The position numbers were made by a program, and so were the translations under genes. Below are positions 8,781 to 15,049 of a stretch of 15,049 bases of DNA, piece by piece. The notes below the pieces were generated by a model. It ran no database searches. It saw only the letters and a program-made list of their open reading frames with translations, and had not been told where the DNA came from. The stretch covers positions 1-15,049 of the forward strand of contig NW_027018555.1 of assembly GCF_032854445.1 (NCBI RefSeq), written 5' to 3'. Within the stretch, counting starts at the first letter, position 1, and every line of letters starts with the position of its first letter. This DNA is from Liolophura sinensis. Taxonomy: Eukaryota > Mollusca > Polyplacophora > Chitonida > Chitonidae.

Positions 8781-9329
8781 CTTTGGGCTAAGCCCATTTA
8801 ACTCACCCAGCAATTGCCTTACTTCTAAGTGCAAGACAATCTCAATGTCTTTATCTACGTGTAGAAAAACCACACCATTTGTACGTGAAAAACACAAGGT
8901 ACTTGATACAGTCTGCTGTAAAAAGTACAACTGACCACAGACCCACATGAATAAGGTGCCAAAAGATGCGGAATTGAGCCAGGCATCGGCAGCTGTTGAA
9001 AAATTGCAAATTTCCCTGGTTTCCATGGAGTAAGAGCCGTTGCTGGGCACGTGATTATGACATAAATGATCATTCAATTGTCACTACAGGCAAAAGTATT
9101 GGTCGGAGAGCAACGCGGTTTGCACCATTCGATTTGTCGTCACAAAATACGTCGGATTAGCCTCTTACCAGCAGCACTGGAACAGTTTTTCCACTTTTGC
9201 ATTTTTGCCTGGTCTTTTTGTTAATTGAAATCGGCTACACTGCACTCTGTACAATCGCGACTGGTCATTACTATATTCAACTTTTGACTATAAGTTATGT
9301 GCCCTTCGGTAGCCCAGAAGACGTCAAAT
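8781..9329. repeat. Monomer 17, P2 place, type B
   Basis: 549 bases. T9, block B, G310, G335, T406, C463. It differs from monomer 16 mainly at base 310. A type B monomer in a P2 place occurs only here. Confidence 0.96.
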
Positions 9330-9878
9330 CTTTGGGCTAAGCCCATTTAACTCACCCAGCAATTGCCTTACTTCTAAGTGCAAGACAATCTCAATGTCTT
9401 TATCTACGTGTAGAAAAACCACACCATTTGTACGTGAAAACCACAAGGTACTTGATACAGTCTGCTGTAAAAAGTACAACTGAACACTGACCCACTTCAG
9501 TAAGGTGCCAAAAGATGAGGAATTGAGCCAGGCATCGGCAGCTGTTGAAAAATTGCAAATTTCCCTGGTTTCCATGGAGTAAGAGCCGTTGCTGGGCACG
9601 TGATTATGACATAAATGATCATTCAATTGTCACTACAGGCAAAAGTATTGGTCGGAGAGCAACGCGGTTTGCACCATTCGATTTGTCGTCACAAAATACG
9701 TCGGATTAGCCTCTTACCAGCAGCACTGGAACAGTTTTTCCACTTTTGCATTTTTGCCTGGTCTTTTTGTTAATTGAAATCGGCTACACTGTACTCTGTA
9801 CAATCGCGACTGGTCATTACTATATTCAACTTTTGACTATAAGTTATGTGCCCTTCGGTAACCCAGAAGACGTCAAAT
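9330..9878. repeat. Monomer 18, P3, type A
   Basis: 549 bases. T9, block A, G310, G335, T406, T463. It combines a generic 5' part with the P3-type T463 and the private GGTAACCC (A at 9861) end. Confidence 0.96.
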
Positions 9879-10428
9879 CTTTGGGCTAAGCCCATTTAAC
9901 TCACCCAGCAATTGCCTTACTTCTAAGTGCAAGACAATCTCAATGTCTTTATCTACGTGTAGAAAAACCACACCATTTGTACGTGAAAAACACAAGGTAC
10001 TTGATACAGTCTGCTGTAAAAAGTACAACTGACCACAGACCCACATGAATAAGGTGCCAAAAGATGCGGAATTGAGCCAGGCATCGGCAGCTGTTGAAAA
10101 ATTGCAAATTTCCCTGGTTTCCATGGAGTAAGAGCCGTTGCTGGGCACGTGATTATGACATAAATGATCATTCAATTGTCACTACAGCCAAAAGTAATGG
10201 TCGGAGAGCAACGCGGTTTGCACCATTCGATTTGTCGTCACAAAATACGTCGGATTAGCCTCTTACCAGCAGGCACTGGAACAGTTTTTTCCACTTTTGC
10301 ATTTTGCCTGGTCTTTTTGTTAATTGAAATCGGCTACACTGCACTCTGTACAATCGCGACTGGTCATTACTATATTCAACTTTTGACTATAAGTTATGTG
10401 CCCTTCGGTAGCCCAGAAGACGTCAAAT
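9879..10428. repeat. Monomer 19, P1, type B
   Basis: 550 bases. T9, block B, C310, G335, T406, C463. AAAGTAATGG near 10193 is private. Indels in CAGCAGGCACTGG and in two T runs between 10268 and 10307. Confidence 0.95.
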
Positions 10429-10980
10429 CTTTGGGCTAAGCCCATTTAACTCACCCAGCAATTGCCTTACTTCTAAGTGCAAGACAATCTCAATGTCTTT
10501 ATCTACGTGTAGAAAAACCACACCATTTGTACGTGAAAACCACAAGGTACTTGATACAGTCTGCTGTAAAAAGTACAACTGAACACTGACCCACTTCAGT
10601 TAGGGTGCCAAAAGATGAGGAATTGAGCCAGGCATCGGCCAGCTGTTGAAAAATTGCAAATTTCCCTGGTTTCCATGGAGTAAGAGCCGTTGCTGGGCAC
10701 GTGATTATGACATAAATGATCATTCAATTGTCACTACAGGCAAAAGTATTGGTCGGAGAGCAACGCGGTTTGCACCATTCGATTTGTCGTCACAAAATAC
10801 GTCGGATTAGCCTCTTACCAGCAGCACTGGAACAGATTTTTCCACTTTTGCATTTTTGCCTGGTCTTTTTGTTAATTGAAATCGGCTACACTGCACTCTG
10901 TACAATCGCGACTGGTCATTACTATATTCAACTTTTGACTATAAGTTATGTGCCCTTCGGTAGCCCAGAAGACGTCAAAT
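10429..10980. repeat. Monomer 20, P2, type A
   Basis: 552 bases. T9, block A, G310, G335, A406, C463. Extra bases occur in CAGTTAGGGTGCC near 10598, CGGCCAGCTG near 10637 and the T run near 10836. Confidence 0.95.
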
Positions 10981-11528
10981 CTTTGGGCCAAGCCCATTTA
11001 ACTCACCCAGCAATTGCCTACTTCTAAGTGCAAGACATTCTCAATGTCTTTATCTACGTGTAGAAAAACCACACCATTTGTACGTGAAAACCACAAGGTA
11101 CTTGATACAGTCTGCTGTAAAAAGTACAACTGAACACTGACCCACTTTCAGTAAGGTGCCAAAAGATGAGGAATTGAGCCAGGCATCGGCAGCTGTTGAA
11201 AAATTGCAAATTTCCTGGTTTCCATGGAGTAAGAGCCGTTGCTGGGCACGTGATTATGACATAAATGATCATTCAATTGTCACTACAGCCAAAAGTATTG
11301 GTCGGAGAGCAACGCGGTTTGCACCATTCGATTTGTCGTCACAAAATACGTCGGATTAGCCTCTTACCAGCAGCACTGGAACAGATTTTCCACTTTTGCA
11401 TTTTTGCCTGGTCTTTTTGTTAATTGAAATCGGCTACACTGCACTCTGTACAATCGCGACTGGTCATTACTATATTCAACTTTTGACTATAAGTTATGTG
11501 CCTTTCGGTAGCCCAGAAGACGTCAAAT
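10981..11528. repeat. Monomer 21, P3, type A
   Basis: 548 bases. C9, block A, C310, G335, A406, C463. One-base losses near 11019 and 11212, an insertion near 11146, and an ACATTCTC change near 11036. Ends with GTGCCTTTCGG. Confidence 0.95.
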
Positions 11529-12076
11529 CTTTCGGCTAAGCCCATTTAACTCACCCAGCAATTGCCTTACTTCTAAGTGCAAGACAATCTCAATGTCTTT
11601 ATCTACGTGTAGAAAAACCACACCATTTGTACGTGAAAACCACAAGGTACTTGATACAGTCTGCTGTAAAAGTACAACTGACCACAGACCCACATGAATA
11701 AGGTGCCAAAAGATGCGGAATTGAGCCAGGCATCGGCAGCTGTTGAAAAATTGCAAATTTCCCTGGTTTCCATGGAGTAAGAGCCGTTGCTGGGCAACGT
11801 GATTATGACATAAATGATCATTCAATTGTCACTACAGGCAAAAGTATTGGTCGGAGAGCAACGCGGTTGCACCATTCGATTTGTCGTCACAAAATACGTC
11901 GGATTAGCCTCTTACCAGCAGCACTGGAACAGTTTTTCCACTTTTGCATTTTTGCCTGGTCTTTTTGTTAATTGAAATCGGCTACACTGCACTCTGTACA
12001 ATCGCGACTGGTCATTACTATATTCAACTTTTGACTATAAGTTATGTGCCCTTCGGTAGCCCAGAAGACGTCAAAT
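11529..12076. repeat. Monomer 22, P1, type B
   Basis: 548 bases. Starts CTTTCGGCT, block B, G310, G335, T406, C463. Losses near 11670 and 11866 and an insertion in GGCAACGTG near 11795. Confidence 0.95.
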
Positions 12077-12626
12077 CTTTGGGCCAAGCCCATTTAACTC
12101 ACCCAGCAATTGCCTTACTTCTAAGTGCAAGACAATCTCAATGGTCTTTATCTACGTGTAGAAAAACCACACCATTTGTACGTGAAAACCACAAGGTACT
12201 TGATACAGTCTGCTGTAAAAAGTACAACTGAACACTGACCCACTTCAGTAAGGTGCCAAAGATGCGGAATTGAGCCAGGCATCGGCAGCTGTTTGAAAAA
12301 TTGCAAATTTCCCTGGTTTCCATGGAGTAAGAGCCGTTGCTGGGCACGTGATTATGACATAAATGATCATTCAATTGTCACTACAGGCAAAAGTATTGGT
12401 CGGAGAGCAACGCGGTTTGCACCATTCGATTTGTCGTCACAAAATACGTCGGATTAGCCTCTTACCAGCAGCACTGGAACAGATTTTCCACTTTTGCATT
12501 TTTGCCTGGTCTTTTTGTTAATTGAAATCGGCTACACTGCACTCTGTACAATCGCGACTGGTCATTACTATATTCAACTTTTGACTATAAGTTATGTGCC
12601 CTTCGGTAGCCCAGAAGACGTCAAAT
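12077..12626. repeat. Monomer 23, P2, type A with B-type end
   Basis: 550 bases. C9, block A for five diagnostic bases but GCGG (B-type) at the sixth, near 12264. G310, G335, A406, C463. Indels near 12143, 12259 and 12292. Confidence 0.95.
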
Positions 12627-13175
12627 CTTTGGGCCAAGCCATTTAACTCACCCACGCAATTGCCTTACTTCTAAGTGCAAGACAATCTCAATGTCTTTAT
12701 CTACGTGTAGAAAAACCACACCATTTGTACGTGAAAACCACAAGGTACTTGATACAGTCTGCTGTAAAAAGTACAACTGAACACTGACCCACTTCAGTAA
12801 GGTGCCAAAAGATGAGGAATTGAGCCAGGCATCGGCAGCTGTTGAAAAATTGCAAATTTCCCTGGTTTCCATGGAGTAAGAGCCGTTGCTGGGCACGTGA
12901 TTATGACATAAATGATCATTCAATTGTCACTACAGCCAAAAGTATTGGTCGGAGAGCAACACGGTTTGCACCATTCGATTTCTCGTCACAAAATACGTCG
13001 GATTAGCCTCTTACCAGCAGCACTGGAACAGTTTTTCCACTTTTGCATTTTTGCCTGGTCTTTTTGTTAATTGAAATCGGCTACACTGTACTCTGTACAA
13101 TCGCGACTGGTCATTACTATATTCAACTTTTGACAATAAGTTATGTGCCATTCGGTAGCCCAGAAGACGTCAAAT
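12627..13175. repeat. Monomer 24, P3, type A
   Basis: 549 bases through one loss (near 12639) and one gain (near 12654). C9, block A, C310, A335, T406, T463, TTTCTCG near 12980. Private GACAATAAG and GTGCCATTCGG near 13132-13156. Confidence 0.95.
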
Positions 13176-13725
13176 CTTTGGGCTAAGCCCATTTAACTCA
13201 CCCAGCAATTGCCTTACTTCTAAGTGCAAGACATCTCAATGTCTTTATCTACGTGTAGAAAAAACCACACCATTTGTACGTGAAAAACACAAGGTACTTG
13301 ATACAGTCTGCTGTAAAAAGTACAACTGACCACAGACCCACATGAATAAGGTGCCAAAAGATGCGGAATTGAGCCAGGCATCGGCAGCTGTTCAAAAATT
13401 GCAAATTTCCCTGGTTTCCATGGAGTAAGAGCCGTTGCTGGGCACGTGATTATGACATAAATGATCATTCAATTGTCACTACAGGCAAAAGTATTGGTCG
13501 GAGAACAACACGGTTTGCATCATTCGATTTGTCGTCACAAAATACGTCGGATTAGCCTCTTACCAGCAGCACTGGAACAGTTTTTCCACTTTTGCATTTT
13601 TGCCTGGTCTTTTTGTTAATTGAAATCGGCTACACTGCACTCTGTACAATCGCGACTGGGTCATTACTATATTCAACTTTTGACTATAAGTTATGTGCCC
13701 TTCGGTAGCCCAGAAGACGTCAAAT
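13176..13725. repeat. Monomer 25, P1, type B
   Basis: 550 bases. T9, block B, G310, A335, T406, C463, with GCATCATTCG as in monomer 13. Indels near 13232, 13260 and 13660 and a GTTCAAAAA change near 13391. Confidence 0.95.
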
Positions 13726-14274
13726 CTTTGGGCTAAGCCCATTTAACTCACCCAGCAATTGCCTTACTTCTAAGTGCAAGACAATCTCATGTCTTTATCT
13801 ACGTGTAGAAAAACCACACCATTTGTACGTGAAAACCACAAGGTACTTGATACAGTCTGCTGTAAAAAGTACAACTGAACACTGACCCACTTCAGTAAGG
13901 TGCCAAAAGATGAGGAATTGAGCCAGGCATCGGCAGCTGTTGAAAAATTGCAAATTTCCCTGGTTTCCATGGAGTAAGAGCCGTTGCTGGGCACGTGATT
14001 ATGACATAAATGATCATTCCAATTGGTCACTACAGGCAAAAGTATTGGTCGGAGAGCAACGCGGTTTGCACCATTCGATTTGTCGTCACAAAATACGTCG
14101 GATTAGCCTCTTACCAGCAGCACTGGAACAGATTTTCCACTTTGCATTTTTGCCTGGTCTTTTGTTAATTGGAAATCGGCTACACTGCACTCTGTACAAT
14201 CGCGACTGGTCATTACTATATTCAACTTTTGACTATAAGTTATGTGCCCTTCGGTAAGCCCAGAGACGTCAAAT
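13726..14274. repeat. Monomer 26, P2, type A
   Basis: 549 bases only because gains and losses cancel. T9, block A, G310, G335, A406, C463. Indels near 13789, 14020, 14026, 14142, 14163, 14171, 14257 and 14264. Confidence 0.93.
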
Positions 14275-14830
14275 CTTTGGGCCAAGCCATTTAACTCACC
14301 CAGCAATTGCCTTACTTCTAAGTGCAAGACAATCTCAATGTCTTTATCTACGTGTAGAAAAACCACACATTTGTACGTGAAAACCACAATGTACTTGATA
14401 CAGTCTGCTGTAAAAAGTACAACTGAACACTGACCCACTTCAGTTAAGGTGCCAAAAGATGCGGAATTGAGGCCAGGCATCGGCAGCTGTTGAAAAAATT
14501 GCAAATTTCCCTGGTTTCCATGGAGTAAGAGCCCGTTGCTGGGCACGTGATTATGATCATAAATGATCATTCAATTGTCACTACAGCCAAAGTATTGGTC
14601 GGAGAGCAACACGGTTTGCACCCATTCGATTTGTCGTCACAAAATACGTCGATTAGCACTCTTACCAGCAGCACTGGAACAGTTTTTTCCACTTTTGCAT
14701 TTTTGCCTGGTCTTTTTGTTAATTGAAATCGGCCTACACTGTACTCTGTACAATCGCGACTGGTCATTACTATATTCAACTTTTTGACTATAAGTTATGT
14801 GCCCTTCGGTAGCCCAGAAGACGTCAAAAT
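14275..14830. repeat. Monomer 27, P3, type A, many indels
   Basis: 556 bases, the most deviant length. C9, block A with a B-type last base, C310, A335, T406, T463. More than a dozen one- or two-base indels lie between 14285 and 14828. Confidence 0.93.
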
Positions 14831-15049
14831 CTTTGGGCTAAGCCCATTTAACTCAACCCAGCAATTGCCTTACTTCTAAGTGCAAGACAATCTCAATGTC
14901 CTTATCTACGTGTAGAAAAACCACACCAATTGTACGTGAAAAACCACAAGGTACTTGATACAGTCTGCTGTAAAAAGTAACAACTGACCACAGACCCACA
15001 TGAATAAGGTGCCAAAAGATGCGGAATGAGCCAGCATCGGGCAGCTGTT
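14831..15049. repeat. Higher-order repeat 10, partial (219 bases of P1)
   Basis: Only the first 219 bases of a type B monomer remain before the window ends, in the P1 place predicted by the trimer. It is cut by the window edge, not by a biological junction. Confidence 0.8.
14831..15049. repeat. Monomer 28, P1, type B, truncated by window end
   Basis: First 219 bases only. T9 and block B. Indels near 14856, 14940, 14980 and 15027-15041 continue the terminal error trend. Confidence 0.93.

Larger units (their letters stand above)
8232..9878. repeat. Higher-order repeat 6 (monomers 16-18), P2 replaced by type B
   Basis: 1,647 bases. Order: type B, type B, type A. Monomer 17 sits in the P2 place but is type B, almost a copy of monomer 16. 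Monomer 18 keeps the P3-only T at base 463 and shares a private A at 9861 with the equivalent position of monomer 15. Confidence 0.8.
9879..11528. repeat. Higher-order repeat 7 (monomers 19-21)
   Basis: 1,650 bases, order B, A, A, with the P3 member starting CTTTGGGCC. The excess length is the sum of several single-base insertions and deletions (for example near 10270-10306, 10600, 10640 and 10834). The rise in indel density begins here. Confidence 0.8.
11529..13175. repeat. Higher-order repeat 8 (monomers 22-24)
   Basis: 1,647 bases as a sum of compensating small indels. Order: B, A (ending in the B-type base at the last block position), A with C9, C310, A335, T406 and T463. The P3 member matches those of higher-order repeats 2 and 5. 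Confidence 0.8.
13176..14830. repeat. Higher-order repeat 9 (monomers 25-27)
   Basis: 1,655 bases, order B, A, A. The P3 member has the full C9, C310, A335, T406, T463 haplotype. Monomer 27 alone contributes seven extra bases through many one-base insertions. Confidence 0.78.
1..15049. repeat. Satellite array, 549-base monomer, about 27.4 copies
   Basis: The same unit recurs head to tail from the first base to the last, always in one orientation and with no intervening sequence. Central copies differ from each other at only a few of 549 positions. Six diagnostic positions are used in the entries below, counted from the first C of CTTTGGGC: base 9 (T or C); block 152-191 (type A or B, six substitutions apart); base 310 (G or C, ACAGGC or ACAGCC); base 335 (G or A, AACGCGG or AACACGG); base 406 (A or T, CAGATTTT or CAGTTTTT); base 463 (C or T, TGCACTC or TGTACTC). 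Such arrays are typical of eukaryotic heterochromatin. The family and species are not recognised. Nothing resembling a gene body, RNA gene or transposon end interrupts the array, so no stretch in the window lacks an annotation. Confidence 0.99.

Noticed and set aside
14103-14830. A degenerate, biologically old edge of the array
   Set aside because: Changes are nearly all one-base indels in runs, with the class-specific substitutions intact. Sequencing or consensus error is the simpler explanation, though read data would be needed to settle it.
1-15049. Protein-coding genes, as 60-155 codon open frames on both strands in every copy
   Set aside because: They overlap each other on both strands, recur with the repeat, open and close with single-base variants, show replacement-rich differences between classes, and match no protein family I know. 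The longest one (14103-14570, minus) lies in the indel-rich end and results from frame shifts.
1-15049. CRISPR array
   Set aside because: Units of 549 bases abut directly. There are no short repeats separated by unique spacers and no cas genes.
1-15049. Ribosomal DNA, 5S or snRNA gene cluster
   Set aside because: No stretch of the monomer resembles 18S, 28S, 5S, U1-U6 or histone gene sequence, and no T-run terminator follows a plausible small RNA.
1-15049. Self-cleaving hammerhead ribozyme, as in some transcribed satellites
   Set aside because: No CTGATGA core was found on either strand when reading the reference monomer.
1-15049. Transposon tandem array or LTR pair
   Set aside because: No terminal inverted repeats, target-site duplications, LTR boundaries, or polymerase or transposase motifs; the only inverted repeats are arms of 5-6 bases.

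Overview
The whole window is one head-to-tail tandem array of a single repeat unit of 549 bases: 27 complete copies and a partial 28th, with no spacer, unique flank or foreign insertion. I see no protein-coding gene, rRNA, tRNA, snRNA, CRISPR array or recognisable transposable element. A long, homogeneous, non-genic array of this kind is satellite DNA from a eukaryotic nuclear genome, probably from centromeric, pericentromeric, subtelomeric or other heterochromatin. The species cannot be named from the sequence, and I do not recognise the satellite family.

Layout. I phase each monomer at the CTTTGGGC motif. Starts fall at 1, 548, 1094, 1643, 2191, 2741, 3290, 3839, 4388, 4937, 5486, 6035, 6584, 7133, 7683, 8232, 8781, 9330, 9879, 10429, 10981, 11529, 12077, 12627, 13176, 13726, 14275 and 14831. 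Copies in the central 7 kb are almost all exactly 549 bases. Copies at both ends, above all the last 4.8 kb, vary from 546 to 556 bases because of single-base indels, mostly in homopolymers. That looks like declining consensus quality at contig ends.

The main result is hidden order. Diagnostic positions show that the monomers are not interchangeable: they follow a three-monomer higher-order repeat of about 1,647 bases (P1-P2-P3). P1 monomers (1, 4, 7, 10, 13, 16, 19, 22, 25, 28) carry a distinct 40-base block, 'type B', or a hybrid of it, in nine of ten cases. They also carry T at monomer base 406 in all nine complete copies. P3 monomers usually have C at base 9, and only P3 monomers have T at base 463. 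P2 monomers usually have T at base 9 and A at base 406. The exceptions (monomers 10, 17, 18, 4/13, 23/27) look like short gene-conversion or crossover patches laid over the trimer. The monomer itself may be an ancient trimer of a subunit of about 183 bases.

There is no evidence that genes work together here. The array is best read as a record of unequal exchange, local conversion and homogenisation, with P1, P2 and P3 kept in register over nine higher-order units.
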